From Coriobacteriia bacterium (GTDB lineage Bacteria > Actinomycetota > Coriobacteriia > WRKU01 > JAENWW01): 57,603 nucleotides of DNA. The notes under the pieces are model-generated. The model worked only from the letters and a program-made list of their open reading frames with translations, was not told the DNA's origin and searched no databases. Of the stretch, positions 16,485 to 26,001 are shown piece by piece. Position numbers and translations under genes: made by a program. Each line of letters begins with the position of its first letter. Position 1 is the stretch's first letter. Where the stretch lies: NCBI GenBank assembly GCA_016649875.1, contig JAENWW010000010.1:1-57603 (forward strand), given 5' to 3'.

Positions 16485-18179
16485 ATGGAACTGGGAACGC
16501 CACGCGGATTTCGCGACACCATGCTTGATGAAGCCGAGATGCGTGAGCAGATCTGCTCTGCCATCGGTGCCTATTTTTCCTCTCAAAACTATCGTTTGAT
16601 ACATACGCCGGTCGCCGAGCGCCTCGACTGCATGGCAGCCGGATCCGGCGATCAAGGCGCGACGAGTCCGCTTCTCGAGAATGCGTTCCGGTTCGTCGAC
16701 GTCGACGGAGAACTGCTCTCGCTCAGGGTGGATGTGACACTTCCCATCGCACGTGTCGCAGCGACGCGCTTCAAAAATATACCCGGTCCCTACAGGTTGC
16801 GCTATTGCACCGAAGTTTTTCGTGAACAAGAATCTTTACGTGGACAACCGCGCGCTATCACGCAAATCGGTATCGAGTTTTTGGACGCCGACGGAGTCGC
16901 GGCCGATACCGAGGTTGTAAAACTCGCCCTCGGTGCGCTTGCGACGGCGGGGCTTGAAGATTTTTCTCTGAATATAGGAAATGTTGCGATATTCATGGGG
17001 TGCATCGAGAGCCTTGATGGATCTTATTTGGGTGCCGACCCCTCTCTTTGGAGGCGCGATGTGGTGGCTGCCGCGCACAAAGGTGATTTCGTTGCGGTTC
17101 GCGAGCTTGTCGCTGCAAGCGATATTCCGAAAAATGTCCGCGCGTGCTTGACGGCATTGCCGTTCATACGCGGTGGTGCCGAGGCATTGGCGGAGTGCCG
17201 CACTCTCTTGGACGCCGCCGGAGTCACCGGGCAAGCAATCGAGGCGCTCGATACCCTCGGGAAAATATACGTCGCCTTGGAGCAAAGCGGCTACGGCGCT
17301 TTCGTGACGGTGGATTTTTCACTCATGCTCGACATGGGCTATTACACGGGGCTCGTATTCGAGGTGTACACGAGGACTTTCGGCCTTCCTTTAGGGAGCG
17401 GTGGCCGCTATGACAATGTCGTCGGTCTCCTCGGTCGTGCTATGCCCGCCGCCGGTTTCGCTTTCGATCTGGGAAGACTTGAAAATGCGCTTCGGCTTTC
17501 CGAGGATGAGGGTGCGAACAACTCTCATCGCACGGGTAATCATCTGCGCATCGCCGTCCCGAAAGGAGCCCTTTTCGAGGGATCGCTCGACTTGCTCGAG
17601 CAAGCGGGGCTCGATGTCACCGGATTGCGTGATCCGAAGAGACAGCTGCGAATATTGACCGATGAGATCGAATACATCATTGCAAAGCCGACCGATGTCG
17701 CCATCTACGTCGCGAACGGAGCCGTGGATTGCGGAATCGGGGGGAAAGATATTCTCGTCGAAGCCGATTATCCTTTGCTCGAGTTCGTCGACCTGAAGTT
17801 CGGGGGCTGCAAATTCGTCGTCGCGCAGCCGGCCTACGACACGCAAACTCTCGGTGAGCGTGCGTTGCGACAGGGCTGCGTTCGTGTGGCGACGAAATAT
17901 CCGCGTTTAACGAGTCGGTATTTCGACAGCCTCGGCATTCAAGCCGAAATCGTGAAGCTCAACGGCAATATAGAGTTGGCGCCGCTCATCGGAATTTCGG
18001 ATGTCATCGTCGATATAACCGCCACGGGGACGACTTTGCGCGAGAATAATCTCGTGGCTATTCAAGACGTCACCCCGAGCACCGCGCGTTTTGTGGCGAA
18101 CCCCGCATCGGCGCGTACCGATAAGCGTGTTTCCAATCTTGCAAAAATCTTATATGACCTCGTGGAAGAAGGCAGGTAA
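16485..18179 (+). CDS. hisZG: fused ATP phosphoribosyltransferase: HisZ regulatory plus HisG catalytic
   Basis: The product has 564 residues from ATG 16485 (GGGGAAGAG upstream; an in-frame GTG at 16434 has no binding site and lies inside the operator). Residues 1-337 are HisZ, a class II histidyl-tRNA synthetase paralogue: RYCTEVFREQESLRGQPR (motif 2), then MLDMGYYTGLVFEVYT and GSGGRYDNV. A polar linker of about 15 residues leads to residues 353-564, the short-form HisG (RIAVPKGALFEGSLDLLEQAG; DVIVDITATGTTLRENNL is the PRPP-binding loop). HisG makes phosphoribosyl-ATP, the first step of histidine synthesis; short HisG normally needs a separate HisZ for activity and feedback. Here the pair is one chain with no stop or frameshift. 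It is the first gene of the operon and three bases before hisD. Confidence 0.93.
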   Translation: MELGTPRGFRDTMLDEAEMREQICSAIGAYFSSQNYRLIHTPVAERLDCMAAGSGDQGATSPLLENAFRFVDVDGELLSLRVDVTLPIARVAATRFKNIPGPYRLRYCTEVFREQESLRGQPRAITQIGIEFLDADGVAADTEVVKLALGALATAGLEDFSLNIGNVAIFMGCIESLDGSYLGADPSLWRRDVVAAAHKGDFVAVRELVAASDIPKNVRACLTALPFIRGGAEALAECRTLLDAAGVTGQAIEALDTLGKIYVALEQSGYGAFVTVDFSLMLDMGYYTGLVFEVYTRTFGLPLGSGGRYDNVVGLLGRAMPAAGFAFDLGRLENALRLSEDEGANNSHRTGNHLRIAVPKGALFEGSLDLLEQAGLDVTGLRDPKRQLRILTDEIEYIIAKPTDVAIYVANGAVDCGIGGKDILVEADYPLLEFVDLKFGGCKFVVAQPAYDTQTLGERALRQGCVRVATKYPRLTSRYFDSLGIQAEIVKLNGNIELAPLIGISDVIVDITATGTTLRENNLVAIQDVTPSTARFVANPASARTDKRVSNLAKILYDLVEEGR

Positions 18180-18181
18180 AG

Positions 18182-19552
18182 GTGAAACTTCGAAGAATCG
18201 ACCTTGCACGAGGAGAACGCCTCACAGCCGCCGTTTTGGCGCGTTCGGGCGGCATCGATGACGATATCATCGCCGTCGCCGCTTCGATAGTTCGAGATGT
18301 CCGAACTCGTGGGGATGAGGCGCTGTTCGAATACGGTGAAAAGTTCGACGGCGTTTCGAAGAACACTCTCGGCGATCTGCGCGTCACCCGAGCAGAAATC
18401 GATGAGGCATTCGAAAGAGTCGACGAAAGCTTCATCACGGCGCTGACTTTCGCCGCAGAACAGATTCGTGACTTTCATCTGCGCCAGGTGCAGCAAAGCT
18501 GGTTCACCACTCAGCAAGGCGGAATATTTCTCGGCTCGAAGGTGACGCCGCTTGCACGTGTGGGAATCTACGTCCCCGGCGGTCGCGCCCAATACCCTTC
18601 CACGGTACTGATGAATACGCTGCCGGCGGTGTGTGCCGGCGTCGAGGAAATCGCCATGGTGGCTCCTCCGCAAAAGGATGGATCGATTTCTCCTTATACG
18701 CTCGTGGCGGCTTCGATCGCCGGAGTGAGCGAGATTTACAAAGTCGGCGGCGCGCAGGCCGTGGCCGCTTTGGCATACGGTACGGATACCATTGCAGCGG
18801 TCGATAAAATCGTCGGCCCCGGAAACGCCTATGTCGCGGCTGCCAAAAAATTGGTCAGCGGCGATGTGGGAATCGATATGATCGCCGGTCCTTCCGAGGT
18901 GTTGGTGTTAGCCGATGAGACATCGATTCCGGCGTTTGTCGCCATCGACATGATGGCTCAAGCCGAGCATGACCCGCGTGCGGCGACCTATTTGGTCACC
19001 ACCGATCCCGACATGGTCGAAATGGTCGAGCAATCGATCGATGTCTTGATGGAGGAGTCGACGCGCGCAGAAATCACAACCGCATCACTGAGAGATAACG
19101 GTGTGGTCATAGTGTGCGCCGATACTGCCGATGCATTGGCGGTATCCGACTTCATCGCCCCCGAGCACCTCGAAGTCCATATGGAACATCCCCTCGAACT
19201 TCTCGGAGACATTCACAATGCCGGGGCGATTTTCTTGGGCCCCTGGACTCCCGAGGCGATCGGCGACTATGTCGCCGGGCCCAACCATGTGCTGCCGACC
19301 GGCGGGACCGCTCGCTTTTCCTCACCGCTCAGTGTCGATGATTTCACCAAGCGGAGCAGTGTTTTGAGCTATTCGCTCGAAGCGCTCGATACCGACGGGC
19401 CCGTTGTCACACAAATAGCTGAAAAAGAAGAGCTGTGGGCGCACGGTCGTTCGGTCACCTTGCGGCTGGAGATGCTCGACGCGTTTTCCGACGAAGGAGA
19501 ACACGCAGAGGAAATCGATGAAGAAGATGCATCGAATAAACAGGAAGGGTAG
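18182..19552 (+). CDS. hisD: histidinol dehydrogenase
   Basis: The 456-residue product starts at GTG, three bases after hisZG, with GGCAGG and AAAGG upstream. It performs the last two oxidations, L-histidinol to L-histidine with two NAD+. Recognisable parts are the GIYVPGGRAQYPSTVLMN signature, IVGPGNAYVAAAKK, DMIAGPSEVLVLAD and the metal-binding region with AQAEHDPRAATYLVT, where Q and H contact zinc. GPNHVLPTGGTARF near the end completes the active site. The C-terminus has an acidic tail (about 20 residues rich in E and D) longer than in many homologues. It is part of the continuous his operon. Confidence 0.96.
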   Translation: MKLRRIDLARGERLTAAVLARSGGIDDDIIAVAASIVRDVRTRGDEALFEYGEKFDGVSKNTLGDLRVTRAEIDEAFERVDESFITALTFAAEQIRDFHLRQVQQSWFTTQQGGIFLGSKVTPLARVGIYVPGGRAQYPSTVLMNTLPAVCAGVEEIAMVAPPQKDGSISPYTLVAASIAGVSEIYKVGGAQAVAALAYGTDTIAAVDKIVGPGNAYVAAAKKLVSGDVGIDMIAGPSEVLVLADETSIPAFVAIDMMAQAEHDPRAATYLVTTDPDMVEMVEQSIDVLMEESTRAEITTASLRDNGVVIVCADTADALAVSDFIAPEHLEVHMEHPLELLGDIHNAGAIFLGPWTPEAIGDYVAGPNHVLPTGGTARFSSPLSVDDFTKRSSVLSYSLEALDTDGPVVTQIAEKEELWAHGRSVTLRLEMLDAFSDEGEHAEEIDEEDASNKQEG

Positions 19553-19556
19553 ACAC

Positions 19557-20648
19557 GTGAAACAGGGAAGTTTGCGTCCCGCACGAAAAGAACTCGAAGG
19601 CCTGATACCGTATGACGCGAAAGAGGTTAAGGCCGATATGCTTCTTTCGGCCAATGAAAACCCGCTCAATTTGCCCAAAGAACTCCAGGAACGCATTGCC
19701 AACCACCTCGATCAGTTCCAGTTCAACCGTTATCCGGATGGTACGGCACCGCGTTTGCGTGCGTTGATCGCCGAAGCAAACGGTCTCGACTCTGATAATG
19801 TATTGATCGGCAACGGTGGCGACGAACTGCTGATGAATATGTTTTTGACATGGGGCGGCGTCGGGCGCAAATTCATGAACTTCCCCCCGACATTTTCCAT
19901 GTATGAGAATTATGCGAAAATCACCGGGACCGAGGTGGTCTCGATTCCGCGCGATGAAAACTTCGAAATCGATCAGGAGGCGACGCGCAAGCGTTTGGCT
20001 CAAGGCGACATCGACCTGATTATTTTAGCCAGTCCCAACAATCCCACCGGGAACCTGACCGACGAAGCGTTCCTCCTCGAACTTTTGGGCTGCAGTGATG
20101 CGCTTGTGTGCGTCGACGAGGCGTATTTCGAGTTTTCGCGCACCACGGTGCGCCCTTACCTCGATAGATACCCCAACTTGGTGATTTTACGAACCTTTTC
20201 GAAAGCATTCTCTTTGGCGGCGTTACGCGTCGGTTATATTTTGGCGGATACGCAGGTGATCCGAGAGTTTCTCAAAGTGCGCCAGCCGTATTCGGTGAGC
20301 GCGTTTTCCCAATGGGTCGCTCAGGTGGTGTATCGCGATCGAGCTTTGTTCGAGACATCCATCGAAGAACTCGTCCGAGGCAGAGCCCAAATCATCGAGG
20401 GTCTCTCGGCGATTGAAGGCGTCAAAGTGTTTCCGAGCGATGCGAACTACGTCATGTTCCGTATGGATCATGCCTCGATTGTCTGGCGTGACCTGTTCTA
20501 TAATTATTCGATTTACATTCGCGACTTTTCACGTGCGCCGGGGCTCGAAGGGTGCCTGCGCGTGACGGTCGGTACGGAATCGGACAATGTGGCTTTCATC
20601 GCCGCGGTGAGAGAAATCGTCGAGCGTGAGGAGGCGCGAAATGTCTAA
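19557..20648 (+). CDS. hisC: histidinol-phosphate aminotransferase
   Basis: The product has 363 residues from GTG 19557 with GGAAGGG six bases ahead; an ATG at 19518 would overlap hisD. It is a fold-type I PLP enzyme converting imidazole acetol phosphate and glutamate to histidinol phosphate. Motifs are SANENPLNLP near the N-terminus, IGNGGDELLMN, ASPNNPTGNLTDEAF, CVDEAYFEF, and the PLP lysine in RTFSKAFSLAALRVGY. It overlaps hisB by eight bases. Confidence 0.95.
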   Translation: MKQGSLRPARKELEGLIPYDAKEVKADMLLSANENPLNLPKELQERIANHLDQFQFNRYPDGTAPRLRALIAEANGLDSDNVLIGNGGDELLMNMFLTWGGVGRKFMNFPPTFSMYENYAKITGTEVVSIPRDENFEIDQEATRKRLAQGDIDLIILASPNNPTGNLTDEAFLLELLGCSDALVCVDEAYFEFSRTTVRPYLDRYPNLVILRTFSKAFSLAALRVGYILADTQVIREFLKVRQPYSVSAFSQWVAQVVYRDRALFETSIEELVRGRAQIIEGLSAIEGVKVFPSDANYVMFRMDHASIVWRDLFYNYSIYIRDFSRAPGLEGCLRVTVGTESDNVAFIAAVREIVEREEARNV

Positions 20649-21237
20649 TGCCGAGCGTAGTGCTTCTTTGAGCCGCACGACGAAGGAAACCGATATCACC
20701 GTCACTCTCAACCTCGACGGCACCTCGAAAACAGACATTTCGACGGGAATCCCGTTCTTCGATCACATGCTCGATGCGTTCGGTCGCCATGCGTCCCTCG
20801 ACTTGGTCGTGAGAGCGGAAGGCGACCTCGAAGTCGACGCGCATCACACGGTCGAGGATGTCGGTATCGTGCTGGGCTCGGTGTGCGCTGAGGCGCTCGG
20901 CGACAAACGGGGCATCACGCGTTTTGGGGATGCCGTCGTGCCGATGGATGAGGCACTCGTTTTGGCGGCAATAGATATCAGCGGTCGCGGACAGTGTCAC
21001 TACGATGTCGATCTTCCCATCGAGTTCATCGGGACATTCGACACGACGCTCGCCAAGGAGTTTTTCATCGCGTTCGCCGGGTCAGTCGGCTTGACACTCC
21101 ACATCATGTCATTTTCCGGTGAGAACAGTCACCACATCATCGAGGCTGCCTTCAAGGCGGTTGCACGCGCATTACGTATTGCCGTCGCGCTCGACCCTCG
21201 AGTCAGCGGCGTCCCTTCGACGAAGGGCAGCCTGTGA
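20641..21237 (+). CDS. hisB: imidazoleglycerol-phosphate dehydratase
   Basis: The 198-residue monofunctional dehydratase has no phosphatase domain, so histidinol-phosphate phosphatase must be encoded elsewhere. The paired metal motifs are visible: GIPFFDHMLDAFGRH and DAHHTVEDVGIVLG in the first half, and FSGENSHHIIEAAFKAVARAL in the second, all manganese ligands of the family. ATG 20641 has GAGGAG upstream within hisC. An in-frame start at 20626 is less likely. Confidence 0.96.
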   Translation: MSNAERSASLSRTTKETDITVTLNLDGTSKTDISTGIPFFDHMLDAFGRHASLDLVVRAEGDLEVDAHHTVEDVGIVLGSVCAEALGDKRGITRFGDAVVPMDEALVLAAIDISGRGQCHYDVDLPIEFIGTFDTTLAKEFFIAFAGSVGLTLHIMSFSGENSHHIIEAAFKAVARALRIAVALDPRVSGVPSTKGSL

Positions 21238-21866
21238 TTGCGATAATCGATTACTCCATGGGCAACTTGCGCAGTGTGCAAAAGGGCTTCGAGAATGCGG
21301 GAGTCGGCGGTGTCGTCATTGCACGCGACGCGGCTACCGTCGCACAGGCGGATGGTCTCGTCTTGCCCGGTGTCGGTGCGTATCGAGATGCGATGGTTCA
21401 CTTGAAAGAGAGCGGGCTCCTCGAATCGATTCTTAAAAGAGTCGAGGCGGGAACGCCTCTGCTCGGGATTTGTCTGGGGATGCAGCTCCTTATGGATTCG
21501 AGTCTTGAAAACGGCGACTACGAAGGGCTCGGCTTGGTCTCAGGGGTGTGCCGTCCGATTCCGAGCGTCCCCGGCATCAAGATTCCCCATATCGGGTGGA
21601 ATACCGTCGACTATGCGGCCGCGAATGTGAACCCGCTTTTCGCGGGGATACCCGACAACAGCGCTTTTTATTTCGTGCACAGCTATTACTGCGACCTTGT
21701 CCACAAATCCGATGTGACAGGTCACGTCGAGTACGGTTCGACGCTGCCCTGTGCGCTCAACCAGGGAAACCTGTATGCCGTTCAATTCCATCCCGAAAAA
21801 TCCTCGACACTGGGTTTGAGGATGTTGTCCAATTTCGGTGCAATCGTTACCGGGGAGTTGAGCTGA
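21234..21866 (+). CDS. hisH: imidazole glycerol phosphate synthase, glutaminase subunit
   Basis: The 210-residue class I glutamine amidotransferase starts at GTG 21234, overlapping hisB by four bases. The catalytic cysteine is in PLLGICLGMQLL, and the histidine and glutamate are in YAVQFHPEKSS. It begins with IIDYSMGNLRSV, the usual HisH N-terminus. It supplies ammonia to HisF through a tunnel in the heterodimer. It sits beside hisA, with hisF next. Confidence 0.96.
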   Translation: MIAIIDYSMGNLRSVQKGFENAGVGGVVIARDAATVAQADGLVLPGVGAYRDAMVHLKESGLLESILKRVEAGTPLLGICLGMQLLMDSSLENGDYEGLGLVSGVCRPIPSVPGIKIPHIGWNTVDYAAANVNPLFAGIPDNSAFYFVHSYYCDLVHKSDVTGHVEYGSTLPCALNQGNLYAVQFHPEKSSTLGLRMLSNFGAIVTGELS

Positions 21867-21867
21867 G

Positions 21868-22638
21868 ATGCTGGTATTTCCCGCAATAGATATCCTTCGG
21901 GGGCAGGCGGTCCGGTTGGCACAAGGCGACTACGAACGCGTGACCGTGTACAACGACAGCGCATGTGCGCAGGCGCTCGAGTGGGCCGAACTCGGAGCGC
22001 GCGGGATCCATATCGTCGACCTCGACGGTGCGCGCACGGGAAACCCCGAGAACATCGAAATCGTATCTTCGATTGCGCGGGAGATCGGCGTGCCCATCGA
22101 AGTGGGGGGAGGCGTGCGAACGCTGAAGACAGCCGTCGCCTTGCTCGAGGCGGGAGTGGCTCGAGTCGTCATCGGAACGAAACTCGCCACGGATTTCGAT
22201 TTCGTCCAAAAACTCGTTTCGGAGTTGGGGAGCGAACATCTCGTTGCGGGTGTGGATGCGAAAAACGGTCTGGTCGCCACGCAAGGTTGGATCGATACCA
22301 CGGAAATCTCCTCGATCGATCTTGTGGTGCAACTCTCGACTCTGGGGCTTTCTCACCTGGTGTACACCGATATCTCGCGCGATGGTATGCAAACCGGAAT
22401 CGATATGGATTTGTATTCTCAGGTGGCAGTTGCCGCCGGTTTTCCCGTCATTGTGAGCGGAGGAGTTTCGACCTTGCATGATTTCGAGAAAATAAAAGCG
22501 GCCGGCGATACGGTCGCAGAAGGTGTGATCACGGGAAGGGCACTGTATGAAGGAGCCTTCACACTTCCCGAGGCGCTTGCGGTTTTCAGTGCAGACAACG
22601 CCACCGAAACACGTGGAAGCGGGAGTGCGCCATGCTGA
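21868..22638 (+). CDS. hisA: ProFAR isomerase (phosphoribosylformimino-AICAR-P isomerase)
   Basis: The 256-residue TIM barrel opens the ProFAR ring (an Amadori rearrangement). [16 protein letters not shown] carries the first catalytic aspartate, [11 protein letters not shown] and [12 protein letters not shown] are family motifs, and the C-terminal phosphate loop includes [11 protein letters not shown]. The second aspartate lies in [14 protein letters not shown]. Residues typical of the bifunctional PriA (HisA/TrpF) cannot be judged by eye. The gene overlaps hisF by seven bases. Confidence 0.95.
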   Translation: MLVFPAIDILRGQAVRLAQGDYERVTVYNDSACAQALEWAELGARGIHIVDLDGARTGNPENIEIVSSIAREIGVPIEVGGGVRTLKTAVALLEAGVARVVIGTKLATDFDFVQKLVSELGSEHLVAGVDAKNGLVATQGWIDTTEISSIDLVVQLSTLGLSHLVYTDISRDGMQTGIDMDLYSQVAVAAGFPVIVSGGVSTLHDFEKIKAAGDTVAEGVITGRALYEGAFTLPEALAVFSADNATETRGSGSAPC

Positions 22639-23420
22639 TGAAGCGGGTGATTCCCTGTTTGGACGTGACCGACGGGCGCGTCGTCAAGGGCGTGAACTTC
22701 ATCAATTTGCGCGATGCCGGTGACCCGGTGGAAATGGCTGCGACCTATGACAAAGGCGGAGCCGACGAGGTGGTGTTTCTCGATATCACGGCTACAAGCG
22801 ATAAGCGCCCCGCCATGCTCGATGTCGCATCACGCACTTCCGAGGAATGTTTCATCCCCTACACGGTGGGTGGTGGCATGCGTAGTGCAGTAGACATCAG
22901 AGCTATGCTTGCCGCCGGCGCCGATAAGATATCGCTCAACAGTGCCGCAGTCAATGACCCCTCGCTCATATCCAGGACCAGCGCCATCTACGGATCGCAG
23001 TGTATCGTGGTCGCCATCGATGCGCGGAAAGTTCCCGGTTCAATGCCTGCCCGGTGGGAAGTGTTCACAAGCGGCGGGCGCATCAACACCGGAATCGATG
23101 CGGTGCAGTGGGCGAAAGAATCCACGAGGCTCGGCTCGGGGGAACTGCTGCTCACCTCCATGGATTGCGACGGGATGAAAGAGGGTTTCGACATCGACTT
23201 GACGCGTGCCGTCACAAGGCAGGTCGATGTTCCGGTGATAGCAAGTGGCGGTGCCGGCAGGCTCGATGATTTCGCCGAAGTCGTCATCGAAGCTGACGCC
23301 GACGCCGTGCTGGCCGCATCCGTGTTTCACTTCGGCGAGCTGAGCGTCACACAAGTAAAACAAGCGATGCGTGCCGCGGGAGTGAGCGTTCGCCTCGATT
23401 ACGTAAAGGATGGTCGATAG
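22632..23420 (+). CDS. hisF: imidazole glycerol phosphate synthase, cyclase subunit
   Basis: The 262-residue TIM barrel has [21 protein letters not shown], with the catalytic aspartate in CLDV, and [15 protein letters not shown], holding the second one. [17 protein letters not shown] and [13 protein letters not shown] bind phosphate. It uses ammonia from HisH to make imidazole glycerol phosphate and AICAR. ATG 22632 has GGGAG six bases before it; ATG 22638 is possible. Confidence 0.96.
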   Translation: MLMKRVIPCLDVTDGRVVKGVNFINLRDAGDPVEMAATYDKGGADEVVFLDITATSDKRPAMLDVASRTSEECFIPYTVGGGMRSAVDIRAMLAAGADKISLNSAAVNDPSLISRTSAIYGSQCIVVAIDARKVPGSMPARWEVFTSGGRINTGIDAVQWAKESTRLGSGELLLTSMDCDGMKEGFDIDLTRAVTRQVDVPVIASGGAGRLDDFAEVVIEADADAVLAASVFHFGELSVTQVKQAMRAAGVSVRLDYVKDGR

Positions 23421-23421
23421 C

Positions 23422-23787
23422 ATGGAGCCACTCGATTTTGAAAAGAAAAATCTCTCGACCACCGATATGCGGTTCGACCCCGACGGGCTCTTGCCGGCCA
23501 TCGTGCAGGATGAAAATACCGGCGAGGTACTCATGCTCGCCTATATGGACGAGGAAGCGCTCATCCGCACTCTCGATGAGCGTCGTGCGTGGTTCTATTC
23601 GCGGTCGCGCGGCGCGCAGTGGATGAAGGGCGAGCAGAGCGGTAATATCATGCAGGTGGTAAGCGCGTGGTACGACTGCGATGCCGATACCGTCTTGCTC
23701 AAAGTGATTCCTCTCGGTGCAGGTGTGGCGTGCCACACGGGAGCGAAGAGTTGTTTCTATCGTCGATTCGACATAAAGGAGTCATGA
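23422..23787 (+). CDS. hisI: phosphoribosyl-AMP cyclohydrolase
   Basis: The product has 121 residues from ATG 23422. The upstream ATG at 23410 lies only one or two bases from AAAGGA and inside hisF, so it was not chosen. It is a zinc- and magnesium-dependent enzyme that opens the adenine ring of PR-AMP. Motifs are [34 protein letters not shown], the aspartate cluster [11 protein letters not shown], and the zinc cysteines in [14 protein letters not shown]. It is not fused to HisE, which follows as a separate gene. Confidence 0.95.
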   Translation: MEPLDFEKKNLSTTDMRFDPDGLLPAIVQDENTGEVLMLAYMDEEALIRTLDERRAWFYSRSRGAQWMKGEQSGNIMQVVSAWYDCDADTVLLKVIPLGAGVACHTGAKSCFYRRFDIKES

Positions 23788-23790
23788 CCT

Positions 23791-24087
23791 ATGGCAACAT
23801 CGGATTTCGGAACGGTCATCGATACGTTGTGGGAGACCATCCAGGGCAGAAAAGATGCAGACCCCGAGAAAAGCTATACCGCCTACCTGCTCACTGCGCA
23901 CGAGGACAAAGTGCTCAAAAAAATCGGTGAGGAGTCAGCCGAGGTCATCATGGCCTCCAAAGACGGTGAAAAAGATCACCTGCAGTATGAAGTCGGAGAT
24001 CTGTTGTACCATGTGCTCGTCAACTGTGCCCGCCATGATATCACGCCGCAAGACTTGGCCGGGGAGCTTAAGGCGAGGTTCAAATAG
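23791..24087 (+). CDS. hisE: phosphoribosyl-ATP pyrophosphatase
   Basis: The 98-residue protein has the all-alpha MazG/HisE fold. KIGEESAEVIMASK and the acidic EVGDLLYHVLV helix carry the magnesium-binding glutamates and aspartate. It hydrolyses PR-ATP to PR-AMP, the second step. AAAGGAG precedes the ATG. It is the last gene of the operon; a hairpin with a T-rich tail lies 45 bases after the stop. Confidence 0.95.
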   Translation: MATSDFGTVIDTLWETIQGRKDADPEKSYTAYLLTAHEDKVLKKIGEESAEVIMASKDGEKDHLQYEVGDLLYHVLVNCARHDITPQDLAGELKARFK

Positions 24088-24132
24088 GCGGAAGTTCGCA
24101 GCGAGCGATTTTCATGCATTCCCGAGGGATAG

Positions 24133-24158
24133 CCGATTTGTGTTAAATCGGTTTCGTT
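24133..24158 (+). terminator. intrinsic terminator of the his operon
   Basis: CCGATTT (24133-24139), loop GTGTT, AAATCGG (24145-24151), then TTTCGTT. The seven-pair stem lies 45 bases past hisE and overlaps the menG stop codon on the other strand, so it separates the convergent units. It may also work weakly for menG. Confidence 0.6.
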
Positions 24159-24874
24159 CCGTTATGCGTGGCCGCTCCACCGAGCATATGGCTCTTATAA
24201 TTCACGTTCACCAGTCCGCACGAACGCATCAAATCCGCAAGCGCATCTTTTGACAAGAACGCTTTCGTCGAGGCATTGAGCCACTGGTATTCTACAGGCG
24301 CGTGGGCGACGGCATTTCCCAGCAAAGGCATGATGTGGCTGAAATATAGCCCGAAGAACGGCTTGACGATTGGGTTTGTGGGCCATGACGTGTCGATGCA
24401 GAAGAACTGACCTCCGGGGCGCAAGACGCGCGTCATTTCAGAGACCACTTGACGATAATCGGGCATGTTGCGCAGAGCGAGTGAGACGACGACCACATCG
24501 AACGAGTTATCTTCAAAACTCATTTCCATGGCATTTTCGCATTGGAACGAGACGTTATCCAACTTCTGCTCGGCGCGTCGTTTTTCGGCGACGACGAGCA
24601 TGTTTTCGCTGAAATCGCTTCCGACGACGTGAGCCTGGGGGTTCTTTTCCGCAATCCAAAGAGCGACATCCCCGGTGCCGCTTGCCACATCGAGAATGTC
24701 TTTGGGCGCGAAGGCGACGATGCGTTTTATCATCGCGTCTTTCCAAAAGCGGTGGATACCGAAGCTGATGACGTCGTTTGTTTTATCGTAGGTTTCGCTG
24801 ATGTTTTGAAAGCAATCGTAGACGAATGCTTCTTTTTCTTTGGGAGTTATGGTGAATGCGTCCGGCAAAATCAT
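24143..24874 (-). CDS. menG: demethylmenaquinone methyltransferase
   Basis: The 243-residue SAM-dependent methyltransferase of the UbiE/MenG family performs the last step of menaquinone synthesis. Motif I is ILDVASGTGDVALWIAE; later come GSDFSENML, DVVVVSLALRNMPDY and RVLRPGGQFFCID. The N-terminus (YDCFQNISETYDKTNDVISFG) is the usual family helix. Its start overlaps the stop of menA by one base, so both are co-transcribed. In a Gram-positive anaerobe the product is menaquinone for respiration; the ubiquinone pathway is unlikely. Confidence 0.93.
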   Translation of the reverse strand: MILPDAFTITPKEKEAFVYDCFQNISETYDKTNDVISFGIHRFWKDAMIKRIVAFAPKDILDVASGTGDVALWIAEKNPQAHVVGSDFSENMLVVAEKRRAEQKLDNVSFQCENAMEMSFEDNSFDVVVVSLALRNMPDYRQVVSEMTRVLRPGGQFFCIDTSWPTNPIVKPFFGLYFSHIMPLLGNAVAHAPVEYQWLNASTKAFLSKDALADLMRSCGLVNVNYKSHMLGGAATHNGTKPI

Positions 24875-25833
24875 TAACTGAGTACTCCAATCAAAAGGGC
24901 GAAAATATAAAAGGCATTGATGAATACGACTTGCATCATGGCAAGTTTCATCGCTTGGGGTCGTGTTTTGTAATTGTAGTCGAAATTATAGATTTTTGCG
25001 ATAGCACGCGATTGAATCACAGTGACTATTAACATAAGGATAAGACCCCAAGGAAATGCATGATTCAACGTGAACACGAGCGCGATGGCAAGCGCGGCCA
25101 TGTTCGTAATGGCCATCATGTGTGCACTGTTCTTTTTCCCCAAAAGTATGGGAAGAGTTTTTCTGCCGGCCTCGGTGTCTCGGTCGATATCGCAGGTGTT
25201 GTTTGTCTGCATGATGTTGGCGATACCGAAAAATACCGGAAGTGTCCAGAACAATACATTCCAATTCAAGTTGGAAGTGAGTGCGTAATATGTCGCGAAT
25301 GTGATGAGCTCGCCCATGACGAAGCCGGAGATGAATTCACCGAGCGGCAAATAGGAAATCGGCTTCGGTCCGAATGAATAGCCGACCCCGGTGGCCGCTC
25401 CCACAAGTCCGATGATGAGAAGTATCCACCCCGTGAGCGCGACTACGCTAAGGCCGGCAATCAACGCACACGCCAGATAGACGAGTGCAACGTTTCGTGC
25501 GCTTTTCGGATTGAGGTTTCTGTGAATTATCGGAACATCCGTCAAGTTGATGGAGTTTTCTGCCGAGTCTGTGCCTTTGACGAAATCCGCATAGTCGTTG
25601 AGAACGTTTACCGATGATTGGGCGAGTATTGAAGTCACGAGCATCAAAAAGAAGATAAGGAGTGAGCGACTCAGCGGTGCACCGCTGAGCTGTGAGTGTC
25701 CCAGAGAAAGGCTCAGTGCTCCGCCCAATAATACGGGCAAAATCGACGCCACCCATGATGGGGGCTCGGCAAGCGTGAACGCGTCGGCAAGCGTGAGTTT
25801 TGAGAAGTGCCTTTTGCTGTTTGGAGAACTCAT
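24874..25833 (-). CDS. menA: 1,4-dihydroxy-2-naphthoate polyprenyltransferase (UbiA family)
   Basis: The product has 319 residues from ATG 25833 (AAGGAAA upstream). A TTG at 25938 would add 35 residues without family similarity. It is an integral membrane prenyltransferase with about eight or nine helices. The two prenyl-diphosphate sites are visible as NDYADFVKGTDSAEN and CDIDRDTEAGRKTLP. Preference for MenA over other UbiA proteins rests on linkage with menG. It starts opposite to the solute-binding protein gene, with twin palindromes between. Confidence 0.88.
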   Translation of the reverse strand: MSSPNSKRHFSKLTLADAFTLAEPPSWVASILPVLLGGALSLSLGHSQLSGAPLSRSLLIFFLMLVTSILAQSSVNVLNDYADFVKGTDSAENSINLTDVPIIHRNLNPKSARNVALVYLACALIAGLSVVALTGWILLIIGLVGAATGVGYSFGPKPISYLPLGEFISGFVMGELITFATYYALTSNLNWNVLFWTLPVFFGIANIMQTNNTCDIDRDTEAGRKTLPILLGKKNSAHMMAITNMAALAIALVFTLNHAFPWGLILMLIVTVIQSRAIAKIYNFDYNYKTRPQAMKLAMMQVVFINAFYIFALLIGVLS

Positions 25834-25955
25834 CGTAAGTTTTTTCCTTAGTGAACGAGGGGAAGAGGGGTCCACGCCGATGAGGTGTGGAGCCTCGCCT
25901 TGAACGGGGTTCTCTTCGTGTTGAACGGACGGATACAAGTATAAGCATATAATTG

Positions 25956-26001
25956 TTGACCGACTAGTCAGATTCTACTATACTTTCTGACTGTCCGGTC
26001 A
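25956..26001 (+). promoter_or_regulatory. strong promoter flanked by two TetR-like palindromic operators
   Basis: The -35 TTGACC (25956-25961) and -10 TATACT (25979-25984) have a 17-base spacer. Site 1, TGACCGACTAGTCA (25957-25970), covers the -35; site 2, TGACTGTCCGGTCA (25988-26001), lies just after the -10. Site 2 in reverse complement matches site 1 at 11 of 14 positions. Centres are 31 bases apart, about three helical turns. The sequence type is typical of TetR-family operators. On the minus strand a TATACT (complement of 25938-25943) faces menA, so one regulator could control both directions. Confidence 0.7.
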
